DNA from: Xanthomonas sp. DAR 34887
GTDB lineage: Bacteria; Pseudomonadota; Gammaproteobacteria; Xanthomonadales; Xanthomonadaceae
Direction of reading: 5' to 3'
Assembly (NCBI RefSeq): GCF_041245805.1
Contig: NZ_CP162490.1
Location: forward strand, 3,945,001 to 4,009,000
Length of the DNA: 64,000 nucleotides
The notes under the pieces were generated by a model that worked only from the letters and a program-made list of their open reading frames with translations, did not search any database and was not told the origin of the DNA. The position numbers and the translations under genes are program-made. Positions 1 to 7,628 of this stretch are shown here, piece by piece (position 1 is the stretch's first letter; the number at the start of each line of letters is the position of its first letter).

Positions 1-1515
1 GCCGACGCATCCGCCACTCACGCAAGCGCATCCGCAGCATCCGCAAACGCATCGGCCGCTAGCGCAAACGACGCGGACCAGTACGCCACCCGTGCAGCAG
101 ATAGTCGCAGCAAGGCGCTGGCATCCGAGAACGCGGCTTCCGCCCTGGTGGACCAAGCCGACGCTGCTGTGAGGTCCGCCGAAGGCTGGACCGACAAGTC
201 GCGCTCATGGGCGACCAATGCGCCAGGCATCCCTGTCGAGGACGGCGAATACAGCGCACGCCACTGGGCAGCGCAGGCGCAGGCATCCGTCCTCGGCTCC
301 TTGGTGTACATGGGGAGCTGGGATGCGAGCACTGGGAGCTTCCCGCAAGTGCCGGTCAAGGGTCACTTCTGGAAAGTAGGCGTAGCCGGCCGAGTAGCCG
401 ACGAAAACTACAACGTCGGCGACCAGATCGTCTACGACGGATCGGCGTGGGACAAGATCGACAACACCGAGCAGGTCACTTCCGTAGCCGGCAAGCAAGG
501 AGCTGTCGCGCTCACCTCCGGCGACATTGGCGGACTGGGCGCTATGGCGACAAAGGACAAGGCCGCATGGACCAGTGACCTCTCCGGGATTCCCCCGACA
601 TTTCCTCCAAGTTCCCATACGCACACCAAGGGTGATGTCGGGCTATCGAACGTGGACAACACGAGCGACACCAGCAAGCCGGTGTCCAGTGCACAGCAAG
701 CGGCACTCAACACTAAGGCTAGCTTGGCGGGCGCCTCGTTCACAGGAACGGTCGGCCTGGGCGGAGATACCGGGCTGAGCTACGCCCACACGAAGAATCG
801 CCTCCTTATCCGCAATGACGATGGAAACGTGACCATCGATGCGGTCACCCCCAGCAACACGGCCTTCGACACCCTCCGCTTCCGCGGCTCGAACTTCCTG
901 TTCAATGCGCAGGCCGTATGGCATGGCGGAAACTTCAACCCAGCAACCAAAGCCGATCTGGCCGGAGCTTCCTTTACCGGCAACGTCACCGCACCGAACC
1001 TCATCGCAGGCGGATCAGGTAACGGCGCATTCGTTCAAGTGGGAGATGACGCGCGGCTGGTAGACGTGGGTAAGGGCCACACAGCGGCTATTCAGAGCAC
1101 CACCAACGGCAACGTCGGCTTCCTCCAGTTTGGCACTGGTGGGGCGCTAGGGTGGGATGGTTCCAGATTCACCTATAACTCAAACGAGGTGAAGCACACA
1201 GGCAACACTGGCTACTACGGTACCGGCGCAATCCAGCATTCGGACTGGAACAGTCAGGCAGTCACGGCTGGTGTGTGGATGGCTACCGGTTCGACGAACT
1301 CTCCCGACAACTCGTCGTGGTGGCTTGGATACGTATCAGTCCACAACGGAGACTGGATTCAGCAAGAGGTCGTTTCGTTTACCGAGTTTCCTCCGCGCCG
1401 CTACAAACGCCACAAAGCAGGCGGCACATGGCAGCCGTGGCGTCAGATGGCGGAGGTAGTTGTCTCCACTTCAGACCCAGGCGGCTCCGATGGTGTCCTC
1501 TGGATTCAGCCGTAA
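1..1515 (+). CDS. Phage tail fibre protein, 5' end beyond window
   Basis: The frame is open from base 1, so the first 504 visible residues are the C-terminal part of a longer protein. The first ~45 residues are an Ala/Ser-rich repeat of the type that forms trimeric coiled stalks, followed by a segment with EGWTDKSRSWA and YSARHWAAQA that is typical of tail fibres. The middle is rich in Gly/Thr/Asn beta-type sequence with repeats around AGASFTG. The last ~90 residues (from about 400, GYYGTGAIQHSDWN to KAGGTWQPWRQM) resemble the pyocin-knob domain of tail fibres. Its place just before the holin matches T7 gene 17, so it probably binds the host surface. An internal GTG at 148 is not the true start. 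Confidence 0.85.
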   Translation, partial: ADASATHASASAASANASAASANDADQYATRAADSRSKALASENAASALVDQADAAVRSAEGWTDKSRSWATNAPGIPVEDGEYSARHWAAQAQASVLGSLVYMGSWDASTGSFPQVPVKGHFWKVGVAGRVADENYNVGDQIVYDGSAWDKIDNTEQVTSVAGKQGAVALTSGDIGGLGAMATKDKAAWTSDLSGIPPTFPPSSHTHTKGDVGLSNVDNTSDTSKPVSSAQQAALNTKASLAGASFTGTVGLGGDTGLSYAHTKNRLLIRNDDGNVTIDAVTPSNTAFDTLRFRGSNFLFNAQAVWHGGNFNPATKADLAGASFTGNVTAPNLIAGGSGNGAFVQVGDDARLVDVGKGHTAAIQSTTNGNVGFLQFGTGGALGWDGSRFTYNSNEVKHTGNTGYYGTGAIQHSDWNSQAVTAGVWMATGSTNSPDNSSWWLGYVSVHNGDWIQQEVVSFTEFPPRRYKRHKAGGTWQPWRQMAEVVVSTSDPGGSDGVLWIQP

Positions 1516-1980
1516 ATGAGCGGCTGGAACCTCAAGTGGGGCGGAGGCTGGCGACAGCCCTCCGCCGTACGCCTCAAGTGGGGCGGACAGTGGATCACCC
1601 CGAGCACAATCCGCCTCAAGTGGGGCGGCGCTTGGGTGACCGTGTTCACCGCCTACGTGGCCGTGTCCGGCTCCGCGAGCGCTTCCAGTACCAGCTACAA
1701 CCTCGGCCTTGCCTCAACTCCGCGCACGCGCGGCATGTCCACAAGCGCATCCGCAAGCGCGCGCGGTGGAAACGGAAACTACAGCTACTCGTGGTTCGTG
1801 GCTGGAAGCTCCGGCGTTACCGGCGCCTCTGTCTCAGGTAGCGGATCGTCTGCCACCGTAAGCGCCACCGCAACGCTGAATGCAGCTGGCTCAGTGACTG
1901 TCGGCTGCACCATCTCCGACGGCGTCTCGTCCGTAACGGTCTACGCCATCGCCAACTTCAACTACTACAACGCTGTCTAA
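1516..1980 (+). CDS. Small phage structural protein with three WGG repeats and an Ig-like tail
   Basis: The ATG directly follows the TAA of the tail fibre gene (TAAATG), so the two are probably co-translated. The 154-aa product begins with three copies of a LKWGGxW unit at residues 6-12, 20-26 and 34-40, an exact 14-residue period. The rest is Ser/Gly/Thr/Val-rich beta sequence (NGNYSYSWF, GSVTVGCTISDG) that looks like one Ig-like or PKD-like domain. There is no signal peptide or membrane segment. Position and composition suggest a fibre-tip or receptor-binding accessory protein. I do not recognise a specific family for the WGG repeats. Confidence 0.75.
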   Translation: MSGWNLKWGGGWRQPSAVRLKWGGQWITPSTIRLKWGGAWVTVFTAYVAVSGSASASSTSYNLGLASTPRTRGMSTSASASARGGNGNYSYSWFVAGSSGVTGASVSGSGSSATVSATATLNAAGSVTVGCTISDGVSSVTVYAIANFNYYNAV

Positions 1981-1993
1981 CTCAAAGGAAAAC

Positions 1994-2266
1994 TTGACCA
2001 AAGACGAACTGACGCTCCTCGGCACTCTCGGTGCCGTAGGGGCGCTCATCGGCATCGGAAAGATGCTGGTGTCCGATGCACCCCTCAAGCCGCGCCAGGT
2101 CATTGGCCGCGCAATACTGCATGGCGGGCTTGGCCTCGCGGCCGCGGCCGTCGTCGTTGCAATCCCCGGCATCTCGCTGGTCGCACAGGTGGGCATTGCC
2201 TGCGTGTTCGCCTCGCTGGGCACCTCCGCTTTGGAGGCCATCTTCAACCGGTACATGAAGAAGTGA
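1994..2266 (+). CDS. Putative phage holin
   Basis: A TTG start at 1994 is preceded by the ribosome binding site AAAGGA (1984-1989). The 90-aa product is nearly all hydrophobic, with three likely membrane helices (around LTLLGTLGAVGALIGIG, AAAAVVVAIPGISLV and VGIACVFASLG) and a short basic C-terminus ending YMKK. Size, three-TM layout and position between tail fibre and terminase match the T7 gene 17.5 holin slot. It would permeabilise the inner membrane at lysis. The stop overlaps the GTG of the next gene. The call rests on topology and synteny rather than a strong family motif. Confidence 0.7.
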   Translation: MTKDELTLLGTLGAVGALIGIGKMLVSDAPLKPRQVIGRAILHGGLGLAAAAVVVAIPGISLVAQVGIACVFASLGTSALEAIFNRYMKK

Positions 2267-2508
2267 GCAAGGCCAGCAAGGATTCGATGGAGCGCCTACA
2301 CGGCGCCATCGCTGACAAGCTGTCCGAGACCATCGAGGGCATGGAGGCTGGCGACAAGGGCCTGGCCGCGCTGCTGAACGTGGCCCGCCAGTTCCTCAAG
2401 GACAACGGGATCGACTCTGTCGCAACTCCCGACTCGTCAACCGCCCGTGTCGCCGATGCGGTCACCAAGCACCCGTTTAACCCAGCTGAGGCCCTGAAGC
2501 ACCACTGA
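2263..2508 (+). CDS. Terminase small subunit (T7 gp18 / DNA maturase A type)
   Basis: A GTG start at 2263 overlaps the holin stop by four bases (GTGA), indicating translational coupling. The 81-aa product has an N-terminal helical region (SMERLHGAIADKLSETIEGM), an acidic middle and the segment LLNVARQFLKDNGID, as in small packaging proteins of podoviruses. It would recognise concatemeric phage DNA and load it on the large subunit. Its stop TGA shares an A with the next ATG. The identification depends mainly on its place directly before a gp19-like large terminase. Confidence 0.75.
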   Translation: MSKASKDSMERLHGAIADKLSETIEGMEAGDKGLAALLNVARQFLKDNGIDSVATPDSSTARVADAVTKHPFNPAEALKHH

Positions 2509-4187
2509 TGGAGCCGACAGGGATCACTTCCCTGCACGCGATCCACCCATGGGAAGACTTCCGCAACTTCGCCTTCGACCTGTGGGCGCACCTGAACCTC
2601 CCGTCGCCGACGCCCGTCCAGTACGACATCTGTTCGTATCTGCAGCACGGGCCAAGGCGCCGGATGGTTCAGGCGTTCCGGGGCGTCGGCAAGTCCTTCC
2701 TGACGGCTGGATACGTGTGCTGGCTTCTGTGGAAAGATCCGCAGCATAAGGTCATGGTCGTGTCCGCGAGCAAGGAGCGTGCTGACGCATTCTCAGTGTT
2801 CGTAAAGCAGATCATCGAGACCTTCGAGCCGCTGTCCCACCTGCGCCCGCGCAGCGACCAGCGCAACTCTAACTTGGCCTTCGATGTCGGCCCGGCGTTG
2901 CCCGACCAGTCTCCATCGGTGAAGTCCGTGGGCATCACGGGCCAGCTCACTGGCTCTCGCGCCAACACGATCATTCCCGACGACATCGAGGTCGTGAAGA
3001 ACTCGCAGACCATCGTGCAGCGAGAGAAGCTCGCCGAACTCATCAAGGAGTTCGATGCAGTGCTGAAGCCGGGCGGCCAGGTCATCTTCCTGGGCACCCC
3101 GCAGACTGAGGAGTCGCTCTACAACAAGCTGCCTGCGCGTGGCTACGACATCCGCATCTGGCCCGCGCGATTCCCGAAGGACCTCAAGCAGCGCATCGCC
3201 TACGGCGCACTGCTGGCTCCGATGATCGCTGAGTTGTTCGACGAGAACCCAGGCGTGGCCTGGATGCCCACCGACTCTCGCCGCTTCGACGAAGCAGACC
3301 TCCTGGAGCGCGAGGCGTCCTACGGCCGCTCGGGCTTCGCACTGCAGTTCATGCTCGACACCACACTGTCCGACGCCGAGAAGTACCCGCTCAAGCTGGG
3401 CGACTTCATCGTCATGGACGTGGATCGCGACGTTGCTCCGATCCGCGTTGTGTGGGCTTCGGGCAAACAACAGGTGATCGAGGAGCTGCCTTCAGTGGGC
3501 TTCTCGGGCGACCGCTGGCATTCGCCGCTGTACTTGGCGCCGGAAATGGAGGAGTACACCGGAGCGCTCATGACCGTTGACCCCTCCGGTCGCGGTAGTG
3601 ACGAAACCGGCTACTGCGTGACGAAGATCCTCCGCGGCATGATCTACCTGCGCCGCTCGGGTGGCTTCAAGGGCGGCTACGACACCACGACTCTGGAGGG
3701 CCTGGCGCACATCGCGCGCGCCGAGAAGGTCCAGCACATCCTGGTCGAGTCGAACTTCGGCGACGGCATGTTCAACCGGCTGTTCGAACCGGTGCTCAAG
3801 CGCATCTACCCGTGCTCCCTGGAGGAGATTCGCCACACCACGGCGAAGGAGCGGCGCATCTGCGACACGGTCGAGCCGGTCCTCAACCAGCATCGCCTGG
3901 TCGTGGACAAGGCCCTGATCCGTGCTGACGCAGATGCGGACAACCACCACTACCAATTGTTCCACCAGCTCTCTCGAATGACCCGCGACCGTGGCGCTGT
4001 AAAGCACGACGACCGAGTTGAGCCGCTCGCCATGGCGCTCGCCTATTGGGCCGATCAGCTCGCTCGCAATGTCGAGGACGAGGAATCGCGCCGGGCGGAG
4101 GAGCTGCAGGACCAGGACTACCTCGACTTCATCCAGGCCGTCACTGGCCGCGCTGTGGACGAAGCCAACTTCTACGACAACTTCTAG
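2508..4187 (+). CDS. Terminase large subunit (T7 gp19 / DNA maturase B type)
   Basis: This 559-aa protein is the ATP-driven DNA packaging motor and nuclease. The N-terminal ATPase has a Walker A-like FRGVGKS at residues 57-63 and a Walker B-like segment ending PDDIEV near residue 160, followed by the coupling motif FLGTPQTEESLY. The C-terminal RNase H-like nuclease starts with TVDPSGRGSDETG near residue 356. Length and domain order match T7-like gp19 (about 586 aa) rather than lambda or P22 terminases. It starts with an ATG that overlaps the small subunit stop. Confidence 0.93.
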   Translation: MEPTGITSLHAIHPWEDFRNFAFDLWAHLNLPSPTPVQYDICSYLQHGPRRRMVQAFRGVGKSFLTAGYVCWLLWKDPQHKVMVVSASKERADAFSVFVKQIIETFEPLSHLRPRSDQRNSNLAFDVGPALPDQSPSVKSVGITGQLTGSRANTIIPDDIEVVKNSQTIVQREKLAELIKEFDAVLKPGGQVIFLGTPQTEESLYNKLPARGYDIRIWPARFPKDLKQRIAYGALLAPMIAELFDENPGVAWMPTDSRRFDEADLLEREASYGRSGFALQFMLDTTLSDAEKYPLKLGDFIVMDVDRDVAPIRVVWASGKQQVIEELPSVGFSGDRWHSPLYLAPEMEEYTGALMTVDPSGRGSDETGYCVTKILRGMIYLRRSGGFKGGYDTTTLEGLAHIARAEKVQHILVESNFGDGMFNRLFEPVLKRIYPCSLEEIRHTTAKERRICDTVEPVLNQHRLVVDKALIRADADADNHHYQLFHQLSRMTRDRGAVKHDDRVEPLAMALAYWADQLARNVEDEESRRAEELQDQDYLDFIQAVTGRAVDEANFYDNF

Positions 4188-4193
4188 GATTCA

Positions 4194-4643
4194 ATGACCC
4201 CTGCAACCCAACTGTCGGCCCCGCTCGTGAAGACGAGCGAGGGCTGCAGGCTTGTCGCCTACCTCTGCCCCGCTGGTATCTGGACCATCGGCTACGGCCA
4301 TACCAGTAAGGATGTCTACGCCGGCTTGAAGATCACTCAGGAACGCGCGGAGGCGCTGCTGGCGACCGACCTGGCCGCTGCCGCGGCCATCGTCCGCAAG
4401 TACGTCCGCGTGCCTCTCACAACGCCGCAGGAGGCTGCACTGGTGTCCTTCGCGTTCAATGTGGGCATGGCCCGGTTCTCTGGCTCCACGCTCGTGCGCC
4501 GACTCAACCAAGGCGACTACGCATGCGTCCCCGCGCAGCTCGCTCGCTGGAACAAAGGCACCGTCAGGAGCCAGCTCGTCGTGCTTCCCGGCTTAGTTGT
4601 TCGCCGCGCGGCAGAGTCAGCTCTTTGGAAGACCTCCGAATGA
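4194..4643 (+). CDS. Endolysin, GH24 lysozyme (muramidase)
   Basis: The 149-aa product has the GH24 signature: catalytic Glu16 in TSEGCRL, Cys25 in YLCPAG where T4 lysozyme has Asp, and Thr31 in WTIGYGHT, i.e. the E-8-C-5-T arrangement seen in many phage lysozymes. It would cut the MurNAc-GlcNAc bond in peptidoglycan. There is no signal peptide, so it needs the holin for release. The gene starts 6 nt after the large terminase stop. The C-terminus keeps a basic VVRRAAE segment. Its stop overlaps the ATG of a 29-aa membrane peptide. Confidence 0.9.
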   Translation: MTPATQLSAPLVKTSEGCRLVAYLCPAGIWTIGYGHTSKDVYAGLKITQERAEALLATDLAAAAAIVRKYVRVPLTTPQEAALVSFAFNVGMARFSGSTLVRRLNQGDYACVPAQLARWNKGTVRSQLVVLPGLVVRRAAESALWKTSE

Positions 4644-4729
4644 GGCGCCTACGTACCTTGCTCTTGGAGGCTTTACTGGCGCTGGCGCTAGGACAGCTTC
4701 TGTACCAACTTGTTGCTCACTTTCGGTGA
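4640..4729 (+). CDS. 29-aa single-TM peptide coupled to the endolysin
   Basis: An ATG overlaps the endolysin stop (ATGA at 4640-4643). The predicted peptide is MRRLRTLLLEALLALALGQL followed by LYQLVAHFR: a basic N-terminus, one hydrophobic helix and a short tail. Placement in the lysis cassette suggests a role in lysis, for example as an accessory holin or spanin-like component. The evidence is the tight overlap and the membrane-type composition; no family is recognised. Confidence 0.5.
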   Translation: MRRLRTLLLEALLALALGQLLYQLVAHFR

Positions 4730-5013
4730 CATCCTTTGTCTCTTTTCTGATGGCACTGCACGCGGCCATTGGCGCGCGAGTAACGTTCCATGCGATATCG
4801 CTGCTTCTACGTGATCGCTTGGTCGTAGCACTTCGCCGACTTTCCTAAAACTCACGCAATGGTTCGCTTGGTAGACAAACTCAATGTGTCAATTAGTAGA
4901 CAAAATCCGATTTGTCAATTTGCGTCAATTGCAGCCCATGCGGTACGCGAGTAGCGTTTTAATCGCGGCTCGGATGACCCGACCGCCTATTCGACAATAA
5001 GGAAATTACTGCC
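4730..5013. other. Non-coding gap after the lysis genes
   Basis: No convincing gene is seen in these 284 bases. The centre is AT-rich with short repeats: GTAGACAAA occurs at about 4870 and 4894, and GTCAATT several times between 4887 and 4930. These could be promoter or protein-binding elements for the exported-protein gene that starts at 5014. No clear -35/-10 pair was chosen. Confidence 0.5.
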
Positions 5014-5487
5014 ATGCTTTCTCGTGTATTTCTTCAGAAGCTGAGCTTCGCATGTGTCTTCGGTCTGAGCATTGTTGCCGGCGCTGCATCTGCGCAGCAG
5101 GAAAACTGGGTCATCACCTCCTCCACCACGACTTTTCAAGCCGGTTCTCCCGAGCTGAGCGCTCTTAAAGTTTGGATGAAGCAGCACTACAGCCGCGATA
5201 GCAAGTTGCCGCTCGGCGACGTGGATCGGTTGGGCACCGTTACAGTCACCAAGACGATTCTGCAGCCGGACCGTGCGACCGCCAGTGGTATCGGCTCAAA
5301 TCCGCCAATTACCTCCCTACCACCTGGGGGGCAAGCCGGTGATTCAATTACGGTAAGTTCCTGCATCAATAAGCAGCAGGAGTCTTGGACCTTCGTGTGG
5401 GTCACTGACAAAAACGGCAACGGCACTTGGGCACTTCAGGCGTACCACGGAGTGAATGTGAAGTCTTGCCCTACTCCGGGCACCTAA
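5014..5487 (+). CDS. Exported protein of unknown function (prophage cargo)
   Basis: The 157-aa product has a classical Sec signal peptide: basic start, hydrophobic core FACVFGLSIVAGAA, and likely cleavage after SAQ or ASA near residue 28. The mature part has one pair of cysteines (SSCINKQ and VKSCPTP), so a disulfide is possible, and ends with a beta-rich segment (SWTFVWVTDKNGNGTWAL). The ATG at 5014 follows TAAGGAAA. It lies in the prophage accessory region and is not needed for phage structure, so it may be a lysogenic-conversion gene acting in the periplasm or outside the cell. I do not recognise the family. Confidence 0.7.
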   Translation: MLSRVFLQKLSFACVFGLSIVAGAASAQQENWVITSSTTTFQAGSPELSALKVWMKQHYSRDSKLPLGDVDRLGTVTVTKTILQPDRATASGIGSNPPITSLPPGGQAGDSITVSSCINKQQESWTFVWVTDKNGNGTWALQAYHGVNVKSCPTPGT

Positions 5488-5616
5488 GCCGAAGCAAAGC
5501 TAGCCAGAGTTCCCCAGCCGAGGCACATGGACGTGCCGCTGCTGAAGGTGCTTATCACAACAGGCCGCGGCGGTTAACCTAAAGAGCACTGTAGTTCCCC
5601 TTTAGGCTATCCACTC

Positions 5617-5856
5617 GTGTTTCTCAAGCATTGCCCCGCAGTCCTGACCTTCTCCATTCTGGCCGGGTGCGTTCAATCCCCTCCTCCGCTGCCTCCCGCG
5701 GCCCCCAAGGGTCTGATGGTGACTGCTGACCGCAGTCGAACTATCGTCGTTGGCGACACGTTTACCTGCGAAGGCCCCACGAGCGCCCACCCCGGAGACG
5801 GCGAGCTGCCTGACGCAGTCACCGCCTGGGTGGTATGTGTTCCGAAGGCGCCCTAA
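5617..5856 (+). CDS. Small putative lipoprotein
   Basis: A GTG start gives a 79-aa product with a signal sequence and lipobox (SILAGC, Cys at residue 18) followed by a Pro-rich linker (SPPPLPPAAP). The mature part has two further cysteines (DTFTCEG and VVCVPKAP). It lies 130 bp after the exported 157-aa protein and in the same direction, so both may be envelope-acting cargo genes. Function unknown. No strong ribosome binding site is seen, so the start is less certain than the frame. Confidence 0.55.
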   Translation: MFLKHCPAVLTFSILAGCVQSPPPLPPAAPKGLMVTADRSRTIVVGDTFTCEGPTSAHPGDGELPDAVTAWVVCVPKAP

Positions 5857-5886
5857 AAACGCCACATCACTACGTGCGGTTGTGGA

Positions 5887-6159
5887 TTAGACAGCCCCGC
5901 GGCCTGTCCTGATGGTCTCCACGATGCTGGTTATCGAGTGGGCCTCCCTCTGGTAGCCGTCAGCGTGAGCAAGCCCGTAGGTTTCACCGACAAGCGGGGT
6001 AGTCGCCGCAGCTGCCTGCGCTCCGGTTGCTAGGACCTTCTCTACCATCTGCAACGTGACATCGTCTGCGGTGCTCAGAATCGCTTGGAGCGCGCCGGAA
6101 AGCGCATTAGCACGTCCTTCGAGTGAAGCCACCATCTTCAACAGCTCGTTATCGCTCAT
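5887..6159 (-). CDS. Hypothetical phage protein, 90 aa
   Basis: This leftward gene is bounded by an ATG at 6159 preceded by GGTGGGCG. The product begins MSDNELLKMVASLEGRANAL and looks largely helical, with an Ala-rich middle (TGAQAAAATTP). The frame stays open upstream to 6399 but that extension has no coding character, so the short start is preferred. No domain recognised. It is convergent with the lipoprotein gene. Confidence 0.5.
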   Translation of the reverse strand: MSDNELLKMVASLEGRANALSGALQAILSTADDVTLQMVEKVLATGAQAAAATTPLVGETYGLAHADGYQREAHSITSIVETIRTGRGAV

Positions 6160-6655
6160 ATCGCCCACCAAATGTTTGTCGGGAATTTCCGTAAGGGTAT
6201 CTGACTCCGAAACGTCGCGCTGATCCCCCTCCGGGGGGCCGGCCACACACCGCCAGCACCGCGGCTGGCCTCTTCCCGAGCACTGCGCGTCACCTGAAGT
6301 GGCACCTGCCGCGCTAAACACCTGATTTGCCACGCCTCGCGATGGATTCCCTATCCATTCGCCACCACTTGGCGCACTGCCTGCGCACACTCGGCGCATT
6401 CGATGCGCTTTGCATGTTTGCGCGCCTGTCCTTGCCTATCTGTCGTTTTGCTCGCACGGCACCTGCCGACCACTGGCAGCACACCTTCCGGACCACTGCC
6501 GGCACTCTGCCCGCGCGCTCCGCCCTGGACGCACGCCGAGTACCGCCCGTGCCTCCTTGTAGTGCGCCGGCCGTGCCGACATTCCCACGCGCGCGCGCGC
6601 TGTCTATGGGATCGACTCCCACGCGCCTGGCACTGTGACAAGTCCCACACTCTTC
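6160..6655. other. Stretch without a supported gene
   Basis: Several overlapping open frames run through this GC-rich segment on both strands, but none has a convincing start, ribosome binding site or protein-like composition. It lies between a leftward gene and the first operator-promoter cluster and may be untranslated or hold decayed phage sequence. Confidence 0.4.
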
Positions 6656-6661
6656 AAAATA

Positions 6662-6675
6662 TCCCTAAATAGGGA
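6662..6675. promoter_or_regulatory. Operator palindrome O1
   Basis: TCCCTAAATAGGGA is a perfect inverted repeat with 5-nt arms, and a related half-site (TTAGGGATT) follows at 6687-6695. The same core recurs at 6922, 7465 and 14439, so it is likely the binding site of a phage repressor or other dimeric regulator. It sits immediately upstream of a candidate -35 TTGACC at 6677-6682. Confidence 0.65.
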
Positions 6676-6676
6676 C

Positions 6677-6705
6677 TTGACCCACATTAGGGATTGTATT
6701 ACCTT
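6677..6705 (+). promoter_or_regulatory. Candidate promoter next to O1
   Basis: TTGACC (6677-6682) is followed after 17 nt by TACCTT (6700-6705), a weak -10. The spacer contains the operator half-site TTAGGGATT, so a bound regulator would block polymerase. It would transcribe the GC-rich stretch 6712-6920. The weak -10 makes this less certain than the promoter at 6944. Confidence 0.35.
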
Positions 6706-6921
6706 ATTTCCACCGGCAGCGTTACCGCCGGGCTGAACCACGAGCCGCCAAGTGCGGCGCTAGGGGAAGCGATCCGATACAACCGGCCCCGGCCCGTGCA
6801 TAGCGCTACCGGGGCGGCCACCGAAAGGAACCGCAGGACTAGCCGAAAGGCCCCAGCGGAAACCACGAGGGCCACGGCGGCGAAGAGGCCGCACGGTTCG
6901 GGGGCGCTCTTGTCGGTTCAT
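6706..6921 (+). other. GC-rich, hairpin-rich stretch without a clear gene
   Basis: No convincing gene. The sequence has several possible RNA hairpins: GCCCCGG and CCGGGGC arms around 6785-6814, ACCGAAAGG and GCCGAAAGGC with GAAA loops between 6820 and 6870, and GCGGC-GAAGAG-GCCGC near 6880-6895. It lies between two operator-promoter units. A small regulatory RNA or a leader is possible but not shown. Confidence 0.3.
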
Positions 6922-6939
6922 TATCCCTATATGGGGATA
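6922..6939. promoter_or_regulatory. Operator palindrome O2
   Basis: TATCCCTATATGGGGATA has perfect 6-nt arms TATCCC/GGGATA. It lies just upstream of the -35 box TTGACA at 6944. A second, imperfect copy (ATCCCTAAGTAGGAT, 6958-6972) covers the -10 box. Two sites flanking one promoter is a classic repressor layout. Confidence 0.7.
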
Positions 6940-6943
6940 TATA

Positions 6944-6972
6944 TTGACACCGGGACAATCCCTAAGTAGGAT
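6944..6972 (+). promoter_or_regulatory. Strong sigma70-type promoter with operator over the -10
   Basis: TTGACA (6944-6949), 17-nt spacer, TAGGAT (6967-6972). It would start transcription near 6979 and drive the run of small rightward genes from about 7.2 to 9.1 kb, including ardA. The flanking operator copies suggest these genes are repressed in the lysogen. Confidence 0.65.
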
Positions 6973-6979
6973 ATGTCCC

Positions 6980-7207
6980 ACGGTTCGGCAACAACGGACC
7001 AGCATCAACCGGGCCTTGGGAGTGCTGCAAAGCGCCCTAACCGGGAGGAAGCGAAGCGCTGTAGTAGCGCTTCGGGTACCCGATCCAATGATCGGGGCCG
7101 CCCTTGCACGGGGCTTTAAACACGGTGCGGCACATGCAGCTAAGGGCCGGTAACCAATCTCCGCCCCAGCGACGCCGGACAGACGCATCCGGGGCAACGT
7201 CGAGGGG
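6980..7207 (+). other. Leader region, possible very short genes
   Basis: No gene is clearly supported. One frame is open to 7153 and encodes a plausible basic segment (ALTGRKRSAVVALRVPDP) but has only TTG or GTG starts and no ribosome binding site. A 7-bp stem hairpin (GAAGCGC/GCGCTTC, 7053-7073) lies in it. Confidence 0.35.
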
Positions 7208-7321
7208 ATGAATATGGCAAGGGAGAATTGGGGCGCACTGCATAGAAAACTGGCACGGCCAGATATTCCCACAACGTGGGGAGTCTGGCCGATCAAGCCT
7301 CTGATCGCATCGGGGGTTTGA
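7208..7321 (+). CDS. Possible 37-aa phage peptide
   Basis: ATG at 7208 or 7214, the second one 8 nt after GAGGGG. The product includes MARENWGALHRKLARPDI and ends KPLIASGV. It lies in a chain of very short rightward genes. No homology is recognised; the support is the ribosome binding site and the location. Confidence 0.35.
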   Translation: MNMARENWGALHRKLARPDIPTTWGVWPIKPLIASGV

Positions 7322-7352
7322 TCGGCTTGATTCAATCAGAGGAGACGCGGGA

Positions 7353-7502
7353 GTGCTCGACGCAATCGCATACGAAATCCCGAACGAAGACGTTATGAAC
7401 ACCGTGCGCTGGGAACTCGCTTGCTACCGCACGAGCATTGGCCGCACCGAAGCTTTGTCTGAATTATCCCTATTTAGGGATATATCCCCAATCGAGGAAT
7501 GA
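7353..7502 (+). CDS. Possible 49-aa phage protein
   Basis: A GTG start is preceded by AGAGGAGA (7339-7346), a good ribosome binding site. The product starts VLDAIAYEIPNEDVMNTVRW and ends RDISPIEE. Its 3' part contains operator O3 within the coding sequence. It ends three bases before a second possible start (7506) of the next gene, as expected in a compact phage operon. Confidence 0.45.
   Translation: MLDAIAYEIPNEDVMNTVRWELACYRTSIGRTEALSELSLFRDISPIEE
7465..7482. promoter_or_regulatory. Operator palindrome O3
   Basis: TATCCCTATTTAGGGATA is a perfect 8-nt-arm palindrome with a 2-nt centre, the best copy of the repeated element. A half-site TATCCCC follows at 7482-7488. It lies inside the 3' end of a 49-aa frame, just before the next gene, and may block transcription through the operon. 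Confidence 0.7.
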
Positions 7503-7628
7503 AGGATGGCTGTCCTATCGCGCAGGAGGAACGGCAGAAGATCGGGCGCCGGCACTGGGCGGCCGGGATACCAAATGGCCCTTTCGGACACAACGGCCGC
7601 CGCAGCTGGCGGCCATACGGAGCATGGA

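Noticed and set aside
4597..4848. 83-aa frame after the endolysin
   Set aside because: Overlaps the endolysin end out of frame and has no ribosome binding site; the 29-aa ATGA-coupled frame fits better.
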